Of a stretch of 64,000 nucleotides of DNA, positions 35,940 through 45,103 are shown in pieces. The notes below the pieces were generated by a model. That model did not search any database and was not told where the DNA came from. It saw only the letters and a program-made list of their open reading frames with translations. Positions within the stretch are counted from its first letter, which is position 1, and the number at the start of each line of letters is the position of its first letter. The DNA is from Comamonas sp. JUb58 (lineage in GTDB: Bacteria; Pseudomonadota; Gammaproteobacteria; Burkholderiales; Burkholderiaceae_C). A program made the translations under genes and the position numbers. The stretch lies in NCBI RefSeq assembly GCF_004364775.1, contig NZ_SOAL01000004.1, forward strand, positions 124,001-188,000, in the 5' to 3' direction.

Positions 35940-36932
35940 TTACGACATCTTCAGATCGGCCAGTTTGGCCAGCCCACCCCAGATCTTCATATCGGACTGG
36001 ATGGAACGGGCAAACTCTGCCGCCGGTTTGACGGCAGGCAGGGCCATGTTCTGGTCTTCAAACTTTTTGCGGATATCGGCACTCTGCGCCACCTGCACCA
36101 GGGCCTGGTTCAGGCGCTCCACCATCTCGGGGTTGGAGCTGCCAGCGGGCAAAAACATGCCATACCAGCCGTCCGCATCAAACTTGAAGCCCTGATCGGT
36201 AAAGGTGGGCACCTGCGGCGTGGCCGGTGCGCGCTGCGTGCCCGTCACACCCACGGCCAGCAGCTTGCCATTACGGATATGCGGCACGGGCGACGCGATG
36301 TCCATGAAGCCCATCGGAATGTTGTTGCCGATGATGTCGGACAGCTCGGTGGACAGCGCCTTGTAGGGCACATGGTGGATGTCGATGCCGTAATGGGCCT
36401 TGAGGCCCTCCAGCGCCAGATGGCCCGACGAGCCATTGCCCCAGGAGCCGCAGGACAGCTTGCCTGGGTTGGCCTTGGCATAGCGCACCAAGTCGGCCAA
36501 GGATGCAATGCCGGTCTCCGGATTGGCCACCAGAAAAATGCCCGACAGCCCAATCTGGCCCACCGGCAGCAGATCACGCTGCGTGTCATAGGGCAGCTTG
36601 GGCTGGATAAAGGGGTTGATCACGATGGCCGACGACGGCGCAAACAACACCGTGTGCGCATCATTGCTTTTGACGACAAAGTCATTGGCGATGATGCCGT
36701 TGGCGCCCACCTTGTTTTCTACATAGAAGGGCTGGCCCAGCGCCGCCTGCAGGCCAGGCGCCAGCAGGCGGGCAAACACATCGCCGCCCGATCCGGGCGA
36801 GCTGGTCACCACCAGGCGCACCGGCTTGCTGGGCCAGGGCGCGGCCGCCCGCGCCAGGGGAATGGCGGCAGGCAGTGCGGCAGCCATGGCCGCCATCAGC
36901 AGGGTGCGGCGCTCGATACGCAACTGGTTCAT
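35940..36932 (-). CDS. Bug-type periplasmic receptor 3 (TTT substrate-binding protein)
   Basis: A 330-residue receptor and the close paralogue of receptor 2. An Arg pair stands before the hydrophobic signal (ERRTLLMAAMAAALPAAIPLARA). PSKPVRLVVTSSPGSGGDVFAR and VENKVGANGIIANDF are the Bug motifs. The ATG at 36932 is chosen over upstream starts because AAGGAGACAAAC precedes it. It follows the CMD-like gene by 29 bases in the operon. Confidence 0.9.
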   Translation of the reverse strand: MNQLRIERRTLLMAAMAAALPAAIPLARAAAPWPSKPVRLVVTSSPGSGGDVFARLLAPGLQAALGQPFYVENKVGANGIIANDFVVKSNDAHTVLFAPSSAIVINPFIQPKLPYDTQRDLLPVGQIGLSGIFLVANPETGIASLADLVRYAKANPGKLSCGSWGNGSSGHLALEGLKAHYGIDIHHVPYKALSTELSDIIGNNIPMGFMDIASPVPHIRNGKLLAVGVTGTQRAPATPQVPTFTDQGFKFDADGWYGMFLPAGSSNPEMVERLNQALVQVAQSADIRKKFEDQNMALPAVKPAAEFARSIQSDMKIWGGLAKLADLKMS

Positions 36933-36961
36933 GTTTGTCTCCTTGTCCTTGTCGTTCGATG

Positions 36962-37660
36962 TCATGCGGCGTCCAGCTCGGCCAGCACCGTGATGCCCAG
37001 CGCCGTGCCATGCACCGCCAGGTGCGCACCCATCTGGATGACCTGCACCACCGCATCGCGCGCCACGCCCAGTCCATGGGCCTGCTGCAGCGCTGCGCGC
37101 AAGGCCTCGGGCTGGCTGGCGGTAAAGCAGGCATGCAGCGCAATGGTGATCAGGCAGCGCTCGCCAGCGCTCAGGCCCTGGCCGCTTTCTGCCGTGCTGG
37201 CCAGCGCCTGCAGATGGCCAAAGTAGCCTGGGTCCATGGCCTGCAGCCGCCCCCACAGATCGGGCTGCTGGCCGTCCACGGTGCTCTCAGCCTCGGGTGG
37301 CAGACCATACACCTGGGCCACCTCGTCCAGCGCTGCCGCTGTCGCGCCTGCGCCTTGCAGGCAAACCAAGGTCAGCACATCCAGCAAGTCGTCATCGCTG
37401 GCGCCGCAGGCCAGGGCTTTTTGCATATGCAGCTTCAAGCCGCTGGCAAACAAGTGGCTGGCCGATGCATCGAGCGCCACATAGACCAGTTCCACCATGC
37501 GCTCGCTCAGGCCGCCGCTGCGCGCCGGGTAGCCGGCATAGTGGGCATAGGCCTGCAAAAACGCCGGGCGGCGGGCAAGCAGTTGCGCATTCCAGGGCCT
37601 CCAATAGCCACGCTCCTGGCGGTACAGGGCCTCAACGGCGGCGGTGTCCAGTTCAGACAT
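36962..37660 (-). CDS. Tandem carboxymuconolactone-decarboxylase-like (AhpD-fold) protein
   Basis: A 232-residue protein with two CMD-like helical units (about 45-115, MVELVYVALDASASHLFASGLKLHM; and about 155-225, GERCLITIALHACFTASQP). The CxxC pair of AhpD peroxidoreductases is absent, so a redox role is unlikely; a decarboxylase/hydrolase-like or unknown role remains. AGGAGG stands at the right distance before ATG 37660, which overlaps the stop of the double SDR gene by 8 bases (translational coupling). Confidence 0.75.
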   Translation of the reverse strand: MSELDTAAVEALYRQERGYWRPWNAQLLARRPAFLQAYAHYAGYPARSGGLSERMVELVYVALDASASHLFASGLKLHMQKALACGASDDDLLDVLTLVCLQGAGATAAALDEVAQVYGLPPEAESTVDGQQPDLWGRLQAMDPGYFGHLQALASTAESGQGLSAGERCLITIALHACFTASQPEALRAALQQAHGLGVARDAVVQVIQMGAHLAVHGTALGITVLAELDAA

Positions 37661-38927
37661 GCTGGACCTCCTTGCTGCCTGAGATATCCAGGCTCTGCCC
37701 GGTCACAAACTGCGCCCGTGCACCGGTCAGAAAACGGACCAGCGGCAGCAGTTGCGCCACTGCCGCCCCCGTGGCCTGTTCAGGCGACAGCAGCAGCGCA
37801 TTGATACGCAGGCCCTGCGTGGCCCATTCGCAGGCCAGGGTTGCCACCAGCATGCGCGCGGCAGCCAGCGCCGTCTGGTGCTGCCAGGCAGGCACATCGT
37901 CGGGAGCACTAGCGGGCAGCAAGAGCAGCAGGCTGGCATCGCGCGCATGGGCGGCGGCAAACTGCTGGCCGGCGCTCAGCACGGCCTCCACAAGATCGCC
38001 GCCAGCCAGCGCCTGCGTGCTGATCAGGCCTTGGCATGGCGCGGGCGTTGTCGCCGCCTGCGCGCCGTCCTCCGCCTGCAGCGCTTGCAGCCAGGCGCCA
38101 TCACATCCGGCATCGCTGCCGGCTTGTAGCTGCAGATACAGCGGCGTCTGCAAGGGTGCAGGCACAGCGGTGCTCAGCGCGCAGCGGCTGCTGCCGCCGT
38201 AAATGCCTGACCCGCCATCCACCGACAGGACCTGGCCCGACAGCACACGGGCCTGGGGCTGCGCCAAAAACACCAGCGCGGCGGCCATTTCTTCGGGCTC
38301 GGCCAGGCGGCCCAGGGGGATCTTGGCAACGGCATCGGCCAACGCCAGGCGGCCGGCATCCATCAGGCCCTGTACCAGCTCGGTGCGCACAAAGCCGGGG
38401 CACAAGGTGCTCACACCCAGCTGGGGGTAGCGCTGTGCCAGGCTTTGCGACCAGGCGATCAGCCCGGCCTTGCTGGGGCTGTAGAGCCCGCGCCAGGGAA
38501 TGGCCTTGTGCCCCGCGCCGGAGGACACATTGACAATGCGCGCATCGGGCTTCAAGCGCGGCAGGCAGGTCTCGAACAAGGCCTGCGGCGCCTGCAGGTT
38601 CAGCCGCAGCAGGCGCTGCCACTGCACGGGCGCCTGCTCGGCCAGCGGGCGGCCGCTGCTGTCCGAGATACCGGCGTTGTTGACCAGCGCATCCAACGCC
38701 GGCAGCTGCGCCAACTGGCGGCCCAGCAGGGCCAGCGCCTGCGCATCGGTCAGGTCCAGCGCAAAGGCCTGCGCGCTGGCCGCGCCCTGCGCCAGGCAGT
38801 GCTGGGGCAGCTCGGCAATCGCGGGGCTGATGTCGACCAGCAGGCAGTCCCAGCCCTGCTGCGCAAACTGCAGCGCGGCAGCGCGGCCAATGCCAGAGGC
38901 AGCCCCGGTGATCAAGACAGCGGGCAT
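37653..38927 (-). CDS. Double SDR: intact dehydrogenase fused to a degenerate second SDR
   Basis: A 424-residue protein. Residues 1-245 are a complete classical SDR: TGAASGIG (7-14), NNAG (83-86), SSGAGHK with the catalytic Ser, and YSPSK with Tyr149 and Lys153. About residues 250-424 look like the back half of another SDR: AAARMLVATLACEWATQGLR resembles the helix after the YxxxK motif, and FVTGQSLDISGSK resembles the C-terminal substrate-loop strand, but no YxxxK or glycine motif survives. The second part may be structural (dimer-like within one chain). It sits inside the beta-oxidation-like operon, probably oxidising a 3-hydroxyacyl-CoA. Confidence 0.8.
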   Translation of the reverse strand: MPAVLITGAASGIGRAAALQFAQQGWDCLLVDISPAIAELPQHCLAQGAASAQAFALDLTDAQALALLGRQLAQLPALDALVNNAGISDSSGRPLAEQAPVQWQRLLRLNLQAPQALFETCLPRLKPDARIVNVSSGAGHKAIPWRGLYSPSKAGLIAWSQSLAQRYPQLGVSTLCPGFVRTELVQGLMDAGRLALADAVAKIPLGRLAEPEEMAAALVFLAQPQARVLSGQVLSVDGGSGIYGGSSRCALSTAVPAPLQTPLYLQLQAGSDAGCDGAWLQALQAEDGAQAATTPAPCQGLISTQALAGGDLVEAVLSAGQQFAAAHARDASLLLLLPASAPDDVPAWQHQTALAAARMLVATLACEWATQGLRINALLLSPEQATGAAVAQLLPLVRFLTGARAQFVTGQSLDISGSKEVQHV

Positions 38928-38932
38928 AGGCT

Positions 38933-39703
38933 TCAGATATTGGTGAAGGTGATGCCGCCATCCACCACCAACGCCTGCGCGGTGGTGAACTGCGCAGCAT
39001 CGCTGGCCAGGAAGCAGATGGTGCCGGCAATGTCGTCCACCGTGCCCAGGCGCCCCATCGGCGTCTTGGCCACGCGGCCGGCATCGCGCTCGGCATTGCG
39101 GTTGCGTTGCGTACCCTCGGTCGGCACGGCCGAGGGGCAGACCGCATTGACGCGGATATTGCGCTCGCCCAGCTCCGCCGCCGCGGCGCGGGTAATGCCC
39201 AGCACGCCGGCCTTGATGCCCGAATACACCATCGAGCTGCCGGCCGAGCGCAGCGCCGCGACCGAGGCCACATTGATGATGGCGCCACCGCGCTCTGCAT
39301 CCATGCGGGCAGCGGCGGCCTGAATGCCCCAGAGCACGGCCTTGAAGCCGATGTCCAGCATGCGGTCCACCGTCTCGGGCATGATCTCGCTCACCGATTG
39401 GTAGCGCACCCAGGCGGCGTTGTTGACCAGGATGTCCAGCCGCTGGTGGCGGGCATAGGCCTCGTCCACGGCGGCGGTCATCTCTTCCCGCGTGGCCACG
39501 TTCTTCACCACGCCAAAGGCCTGGCCGCCCTGCGCGGTGATCGCGGCCACGGTGTCTTCAACCAGCGCATCCTTCAAATCATTCACCGCCACCACCGCAC
39601 CGCGTGCGGCCAGTTGCAGCGCCGTGGCGCGGCCAATACCAGCGCCGGCGCCGGTGATCAGGGCCACGCGGCCTTCCATATCTCTCGCGATTGCCCCTGT
39701 CAT
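38933..39703 (-). CDS. SDR family oxidoreductase
   Basis: A 256-residue classical SDR: TGAGAGIG near the N-terminus, NNAAW, NVASVAALRS with the catalytic Ser, and YSGIKAGVLG with Tyr and Lys. VCPSAVPTEGTQRNRN follows. Its ATG overlaps the stop of the upstream acyl-CoA dehydrogenase gene (ATGA), and the double SDR starts 5 bases after its stop, so all three are translationally linked. Probably a 3-hydroxyacyl-CoA or alcohol dehydrogenase; substrate not determinable. Confidence 0.87.
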   Translation of the reverse strand: MTGAIARDMEGRVALITGAGAGIGRATALQLAARGAVVAVNDLKDALVEDTVAAITAQGGQAFGVVKNVATREEMTAAVDEAYARHQRLDILVNNAAWVRYQSVSEIMPETVDRMLDIGFKAVLWGIQAAAARMDAERGGAIINVASVAALRSAGSSMVYSGIKAGVLGITRAAAAELGERNIRVNAVCPSAVPTEGTQRNRNAERDAGRVAKTPMGRLGTVDDIAGTICFLASDAAQFTTAQALVVDGGITFTNI

Positions 39704-40671
39704 TGCGTCACCTCACAACGGTCCATAAAGTCGGCTCCCAGCTTGCGCATCACGGCGCCCACACCCAGGCAGGCGTCCAGCTTCTTGTGCTCGCGCAGGC
39801 TGCGGTGCAGCCCCAGCTCCCAGGTAAAGCCCATGCCACCATGCAGGTGGATGGCCTTTTCCAGCACCCAGGCGCCCTGGTTCAAGGCAGCGGCCAGGGC
39901 GCTATCGGCCTGGCGCGGATTGCCCCACTCATCCGGGTGCAGTGCACGCCAGGCCTGGGCACTGGATGCCTCCAGCAGCAGGCGCATGCGCGCCAGGTGG
40001 TGGCGCACCGCCTGCTTGGCCGACAGCGGCCGGCCAAACTGCACGCGCGCCTGCAGGTAATCGGCAGTGCGGTCCAGCGCGCCGGCACACAGCCCGTTCA
40101 CATACTCGGCCCAAAGCAGCTGGATATCGGCGCAAAAGACCTGCGACTGCGGCGCGTCCAGGGTCAGCAGCGGCGTGGCGCCGGTGGTCGATACCCACAG
40201 CTGGGGCACTTCCGGGTCCAGCATCTCCTCGGCCTGGCAGCGCAGGGCCGCCTTGTCGTAGAGCGCACAACCGGCATCGCTCTGCACCAGCACATAGTCG
40301 GCCTGCTGGCCATTGCGCGCCACCCCACTCCAGTCGCCAGCGGCCTGCGCGGCCATCACCACGCACAGCGATTTCTCACCGCGCAACAGCTGGCCACCGG
40401 CCTCCGTGCCTTGCAGTGCCTTGCTGGCGGCGATCTGCTCAGGCAAGGGGTAGGACAGTTGCATCTGCCCTGCCACCCGCACCACCGGCATCGCAAACAC
40501 CAGCGGCAGGCCCAGGCCGCCCTGCGCTTCATCAGCGCAAATACCAAACAGGCCGGCATCGGCCATGGCGGCAGCCGCCTCGGCCGGGCCTTGCCCTTGC
40601 AGCGCTGCGATGACCGCCTGCGCCGCCTGCCCAAACTCCTCGGGCTGCAGCTCTTCACTTTGCATCGTCAT
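39700..40671 (-). CDS. Acyl-CoA dehydrogenase, short subunit
   Basis: A 323-residue, rather short acyl-CoA dehydrogenase-like flavoprotein. The C-terminal four-helix part is recognisable (GRPLSAKQAVRHHLARM; HLHGGMGFTWELGLHRSLRE), while the N-terminal half is reduced and I do not find a convincing catalytic Glu. Such short partners pair with full-length ones in heteromeric dehydrogenases of steroid and branched-acid degradation, and the neighbour at 40676-41875 would be the partner. The ATG at 40671 has AGGGG and starts 4 bases after the neighbour's stop. Confidence 0.82.
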   Translation of the reverse strand: MTMQSEELQPEEFGQAAQAVIAALQGQGPAEAAAAMADAGLFGICADEAQGGLGLPLVFAMPVVRVAGQMQLSYPLPEQIAASKALQGTEAGGQLLRGEKSLCVVMAAQAAGDWSGVARNGQQADYVLVQSDAGCALYDKAALRCQAEEMLDPEVPQLWVSTTGATPLLTLDAPQSQVFCADIQLLWAEYVNGLCAGALDRTADYLQARVQFGRPLSAKQAVRHHLARMRLLLEASSAQAWRALHPDEWGNPRQADSALAAALNQGAWVLEKAIHLHGGMGFTWELGLHRSLREHKKLDACLGVGAVMRKLGADFMDRCEVTQ

Positions 40672-40675
40672 CCCC

Positions 40676-41875
40676 TCAGTCCTTGGTCAGCTGTTGAATG
40701 CGCTGGGCAATGACATCCAGCTGCACTTCGGTGGTCCCGGCATAGATGCTCTCGGCGCGCGAGAACAGATAAGCCTGTGTGAAATGGGCCTTGGCGCGTT
40801 GCGCCAGAGCGCTGTGGCCAGGGTTGATATCGGCCACCATCGCCAGCGCCAGCGAGGCAAAGGCCTGGTGGCATTCCGACCAGTAGAGCTTGGTGAGCGA
40901 CCCGCGCGCACCAATCGGCTCGCCGGCCTGCAGCTGCTCCCCGCTGCGCTCGACCAGGCCCTTGAGGCCATCGATCTGGCTGACCACCTGGCCCACCGCC
41001 TGGCGCAGGCCCGGCTCTTGCAAGCGGGCGCGCAATGTGGGCTCGGACTGGTAGGCCCGCACCAGCTGGCGCAGCTCGCATTCAAAACGCCAGGCGCGGT
41101 ACATGCGGTTGGTGGCGCGCTCGATCGACAGCACGCGGATGGCCGCGCTCCAGCCTTCATCGGCAGCGCCCAGGCGGGCCGAATCGGGCACGCGCACCTG
41201 GTCAAAAAACACCTCGGCAAAGGACTGCTTGTTGTCGATGGAGCGGATCGGCACCACGCGGATGCCGGGAGTGTCCATCGGCACCGCAAACATCAGCAGG
41301 CCCCGGTGCTTATCGGCCACCGTGCCGGTGCGGGTCAGCAGCAGGCAGTAATGGGCCTTGGCGGCGCCGCTGGTCCAGATCTTCTGGCCCTGGATGAGCC
41401 AGTCATCGCCATCGGGCGTGGCCTTGGTGCGCAGCCGCGCCAGGTCCGATCCGGCCTCGGGCTCGGAAAAGCCCTGGCACCAGTACTCGCGCATCTCCAG
41501 AATCGCGGGCAGAAAGGCCTGTTTTTGCGCCTCGGTGCCCACCGCCATGATGATGGGGCCGGCCAGCTCCTTGCCGATCGAGCTGACGCTCTCGGGCATG
41601 GCCAGCGCGCCCACTTCCTTGTTCACCGCCAGGTGCTCGCGCAGGCTCAGGCCATGGCCGCCATAGGCGGTCGGCCAGGTCATGCCGGCCAGGCCCGCCT
41701 GGTACATGCGCGCTTCCCAGTCGCGGCACTCGTCCAGGCTGGGCGTGCGGTAGTCCACGCTGTCGGCGCGCATATGGGCGGGCAAATGGCTGTGCAGCCA
41801 TTCACGCGCATATTGCCGGTAGGCGCCCGGGCCCGATGCGGCATCGGGGCGGGCGAAATTCTCTTCCTGTTTCAT
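40676..41875 (-). CDS. Acyl-CoA dehydrogenase, full-length subunit
   Basis: A 399-residue FAD enzyme introducing a double bond into an acyl-CoA. QGFSEPEAGSDLARLRT (flavin/substrate contacts) and the C-terminal YAGTTEVQLDVIAQ are clear. The position used by medium-chain enzymes for the catalytic Glu is Ala here (YAGTT), while RVLSIERATNR places a Glu (about residue 252) where isovaleryl-CoA-type enzymes have theirs, suggesting a branched or bulky substrate. It forms an operon with the short subunit. Confidence 0.88.
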   Translation of the reverse strand: MKQEENFARPDAASGPGAYRQYAREWLHSHLPAHMRADSVDYRTPSLDECRDWEARMYQAGLAGMTWPTAYGGHGLSLREHLAVNKEVGALAMPESVSSIGKELAGPIIMAVGTEAQKQAFLPAILEMREYWCQGFSEPEAGSDLARLRTKATPDGDDWLIQGQKIWTSGAAKAHYCLLLTRTGTVADKHRGLLMFAVPMDTPGIRVVPIRSIDNKQSFAEVFFDQVRVPDSARLGAADEGWSAAIRVLSIERATNRMYRAWRFECELRQLVRAYQSEPTLRARLQEPGLRQAVGQVVSQIDGLKGLVERSGEQLQAGEPIGARGSLTKLYWSECHQAFASLALAMVADINPGHSALAQRAKAHFTQAYLFSRAESIYAGTTEVQLDVIAQRIQQLTKD

Positions 41876-41912
41876 CGCATAGTTCCGATCAAAGTCTCCG
41901 TGGCACTGCGCA

Positions 41913-44048
41913 TCAGGCCTGCGGCTGGGCCGCCACCATCAGTGCATCGACCGCAATCACGCCCTCGCCGGCGGGCTGGACCAGCACCGGGTTCAGGTCG
42001 ATCTCCGCGATCTCGCCGGCATAGGCCAGTGCCAGCTCCGACAGGCGCGCCACCGTGGCGGCCATGGCCTGCACATCGGCAGCGGGCTGGCCGCGCACCC
42101 CTTGCAGCAGCGGGTAGAGCTTGAGCGAGGCGATCATCTGCAGCGCCTCGGCCTGCGTCACCGGTGCCACCTGCACCGCCACGTCTTTCAGCACCTCGGC
42201 ATAGATGCCACCCATGCCCACCATCACCACCGGGCCAAAGGCTGCGTCATGCGATATGCCGGTGATCATCTCGACACCGCCACCCACCATCGGCGCCACC
42301 AGCACCCCATCGATCTGCGCCTGCGGCGCGCGCTCTGCCACCCGCGCCAGCAGCTGCGCATGGGCCGTGCGGGCCTGCGCGGCGCTGCGGATGTTGAGCT
42401 CGACGCCGCCGACTTCGGTCTTGTGGGCAATGTCGGGCGAGACGATCTTGAACACCACCGGGAAGCCGATCAGCTCGGCCGCAGCCACCGCCGCATCGGC
42501 GGACTGCACCACCTGCTCCTGCGTCACCGGCACACCGGCCCGCGCCAAAAAGGCCTTGGCATGGAACTCGTTGCGGAAGACCTGGGCATCCAGCGCCTCC
42601 CAGTTCTGCGCGGCAGCAGGCACAGTTGGGGGCTGGCCCAGCGTCTGGCCCAGGCGCACCATACCGGCCAGTCCACGGGCTGCCGCATCAATGGTCGGGA
42701 AGATCGCAATGCCCGCGTTGGCAATGCGCTCGGTCACATCGGCAGGGCCCTGGCCGATCAGCACAATCAGGCGATCGGGGTAGTCGCGCCGGATCTGGGC
42801 CAGTGCCTCCTGGTACACACCGCTCAAACGCGGGTTGTGCAAGGACAGAGACAGCAGCAGCACCAGGGTGCTGCGCGATGCGTCTTCCAGCAGGGCCGTC
42901 AGCAGCTTGTACAAGATATCCGGCCGGCTGGACATCTGCGCCGTCGCATCCACCGGGTTGCGGGTGCCGGCCACGGGCACGGCTTCCTGGATACGGGCAC
43001 GCGTCGCGTCGGACAGCTCGGGCAGGTCCAGGCCCGCCTGCACCATGGCATCGGCCATCATCACGCCAAAGCCGCCCGATGCCGCCACCAGGGTCACGCC
43101 CCGGTTGCGCGGCAGCAGTGCCTGCGGCACCACCGACAGCGCCGCCGTCAGCTCCACCATGTCTTCGATGGACTGCACCGTCAGCGCACCGGCGCGGGTC
43201 AGCGCCGCTTCGATCACGGCATTCGACCCGGTCAAGGCGCCGGTGTGCGAGGCAGCCGCCGCCTGGCCTTGCTCGGTCGAACCGATCTTGAGCACCACCA
43301 CCACCTTGCCGGCGGCGCGGGCTGCTTCCAATGCCTGCAGCAGCTTGCTGCCATCGCGGCAGGTTTCCATGCAGCACAGGATGATGCGGGTCTGGCTGTC
43401 GCGGGCCAGCGCGGCAATGCCGTCGGCAATGTCCACATCGGCCTCATTGCCGGTCGCCATGAAGCGGCTGATGCCCATGCCTCGGCGCACCACCGACTGC
43501 AGCGTGAAGCTGCCCAGGTTGCCCGACTGCGAGACGATGCCCACATGGCCGGCGGCTGGCAGCTTTTCTTCCAGTGCCACCGAGAAGGAGCCAATCACCC
43601 GCTCCTCGATACCCACCGCGCCCAGGCAGTTGGGGCCCAGCACGCGGATTCGGCGCTCCCGCGCAATCTGGCTCAGCTGCCGCTGCAGCGCAGCGCCCTC
43701 CTCCCCTGCTTCTATGAATCCGGACGACAGCACAATCGCTGCCTGCACCCCTTTGTCGGCGCAGTCGCTCAGCGCTGCGGGCGCCATGGCCGCCGGCACC
43801 GCGATGATGGCCAGCTCAGGCACCTGCGGCACATCAAGCACGCTGGTATAGGCGGGAAGCGACTGGATGCTGCCGCCCTTGGGGTTGATGGGGAACACCG
43901 CGCCGGCAAAGCCATGCTTTTTGAGCAGATGCACGGGCCGCCCACCGATCTTGGTGGGGTCGTCGGAGGCACCAATGATGGCAATCGCGCGCGCATTGAA
44001 AAACGGATCAAGACCTGCACCGGGCTGCAGGCGGGTTGTCTGCAGCAT
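41913..44048 (-). CDS. Acetate--CoA ligase family protein (ADP-forming, fused alpha-beta)
   Basis: A 711-residue acyl-CoA synthetase of the ADP-forming type. The alpha part (about 1-465) holds the CoA-binding domain (IAIIGASDDPTKIGGRPV) and the ligase-CoA domain with AAASHTGALTGSNAV, whose His is the phosphorylated relay residue. The beta part (about 480-711) is the ATP-grasp (GFPVVFKIVSPDIAHKTEVGGV). In this operon it would activate the imported acid as its CoA ester. The ATG at 44048 has AAAGGA and lies 2 bases after the stop of the enoyl-CoA hydratase gene. Confidence 0.88.
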   Translation of the reverse strand: MLQTTRLQPGAGLDPFFNARAIAIIGASDDPTKIGGRPVHLLKKHGFAGAVFPINPKGGSIQSLPAYTSVLDVPQVPELAIIAVPAAMAPAALSDCADKGVQAAIVLSSGFIEAGEEGAALQRQLSQIARERRIRVLGPNCLGAVGIEERVIGSFSVALEEKLPAAGHVGIVSQSGNLGSFTLQSVVRRGMGISRFMATGNEADVDIADGIAALARDSQTRIILCCMETCRDGSKLLQALEAARAAGKVVVVLKIGSTEQGQAAAASHTGALTGSNAVIEAALTRAGALTVQSIEDMVELTAALSVVPQALLPRNRGVTLVAASGGFGVMMADAMVQAGLDLPELSDATRARIQEAVPVAGTRNPVDATAQMSSRPDILYKLLTALLEDASRSTLVLLLSLSLHNPRLSGVYQEALAQIRRDYPDRLIVLIGQGPADVTERIANAGIAIFPTIDAAARGLAGMVRLGQTLGQPPTVPAAAQNWEALDAQVFRNEFHAKAFLARAGVPVTQEQVVQSADAAVAAAELIGFPVVFKIVSPDIAHKTEVGGVELNIRSAAQARTAHAQLLARVAERAPQAQIDGVLVAPMVGGGVEMITGISHDAAFGPVVMVGMGGIYAEVLKDVAVQVAPVTQAEALQMIASLKLYPLLQGVRGQPAADVQAMAATVARLSELALAYAGEIAEIDLNPVLVQPAGEGVIAVDALMVAAQPQA

Positions 44049-44050
44049 GC

Positions 44051-44821
44051 TCAGCGTCCTTTGAAAACAGGGGCGCGCTTTTCCAGGAAGGCCATGCGCG
44101 CTTCCTTGGCGTCTTCGGTCTTGGCCAGCGCCATCGTGAACTCTTGCTCAAAGCGGTAGGCATCACGCTGGGGCATCAGGTCCACCATGTTGGCGGCGCG
44201 CTTGGCGTAAATCACCGCCAGCGGTGCCTTGGACGCAATCTCGCGTGCCATCTCCATGGCCTTGGGCAGCAGCGCTTCGGGCGCCAGCACTTCTTCGACC
44301 ACATTGCGCTGCAGCATCTCCTGGGCGGTCAGGCGCTGGCCGGTAAAGAACATGCGGCGCATGGTCGAGCGACCCAGCAAGGTCTTGAGCATCGATGCCC
44401 CGCCGGCCAGGCCCACATTGATCTCGGGCATGCCAAAGGTGGCGTTCGACGAGGCATAGAGAATGTCGCAGGCCGCAGCCAGGCCCATGCCGGCGCCGAG
44501 GGCCGTGCCGTTCACCGCTGCAATCACCGGCTTGGCGCATTCCTTGATCGCATTGCCGGTCTCGCGGGTGATGCGGTTGTGCTCCAGAAAATCGCCGGCC
44601 ACCTCAGCATTGGGGCGGTCCTTCAGATCAGCGCCAGCGCAGAACACCGAGCCGGAGCCGGTCAGCACCGCGCAGCGCACATCCTCGCGTTCGGAGATGG
44701 CATCAAAAATCGCCACCAGCTCGCGCCGCATCGCACGGTTAAGGGCATTAACGGGTGGGCGGTTCAAGGTCACCAGGGCCACGCCATCGGCGACTTCCAG
44801 CAAAACGGATGGCTCAGACAT
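44051..44821 (-). CDS. Enoyl-CoA hydratase/isomerase family protein
   Basis: A 256-residue crotonase-fold enzyme. GSVFCAGADLKD forms part of the oxyanion hole, NGTALGAGMGLAAACD is the second, and MPEINVGLAGGASMLKTLLG contains the usual Glu region. Probably hydrates the enoyl-CoA made by the dehydrogenases. The start ATG 44821 is preferred over 44839 because GGGGAGG lies directly upstream of it. It is the first gene of the catabolic operon; about 280 bases upstream have no gene before the MITE at 45104. Confidence 0.87.
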   Translation of the reverse strand: MSEPSVLLEVADGVALVTLNRPPVNALNRAMRRELVAIFDAISEREDVRCAVLTGSGSVFCAGADLKDRPNAEVAGDFLEHNRITRETGNAIKECAKPVIAAVNGTALGAGMGLAAACDILYASSNATFGMPEINVGLAGGASMLKTLLGRSTMRRMFFTGQRLTAQEMLQRNVVEEVLAPEALLPKAMEMAREIASKAPLAVIYAKRAANMVDLMPQRDAYRFEQEFTMALAKTEDAKEARMAFLEKRAPVFKGR

Positions 44822-45099
44822 GGCGGCCTCCCCGGACATTGGTCACAGCGGCGGTAACCGTTGGCTGGAAGGCGGCGCAGGGCGCAGCCTGCGCAATAGG
44901 CGCTATCACTTGCATGTTGTCTCCTTGGATCTTGGCCGCTCATGGCGAGCGCCTGTTTCGAATCTGTGTTTGATTCTAGGAAGGAACCCTGCAAATGATT
45001 TCCCCCCGATTGGTTGAATCTGTTCTGCGTTCCCCGGGGTAGTGGCGCCCTGGGGCAACCCTATGATGGACAGCAACCTACGTGCAGCGCGGCTCCAAC
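44822..45099. other. Upstream region of the catabolic operon
   Basis: No supported gene. It must carry the minus-strand promoter of the eleven-kb operon; only a TAGAAT hexamer (minus strand, near 44977) stood out, without a good -35. A C6 run occurs near 45002-45007. Confidence 0.4.
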
Positions 45100-45103
45100 C
45101 TAA

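Noticed and set aside
42102-44159. A 685-codon open frame antisense to the acyl-CoA synthetase gene
   Set aside because: Shadow in GC-rich DNA; the opposite strand encodes a complete ADP-forming synthetase.
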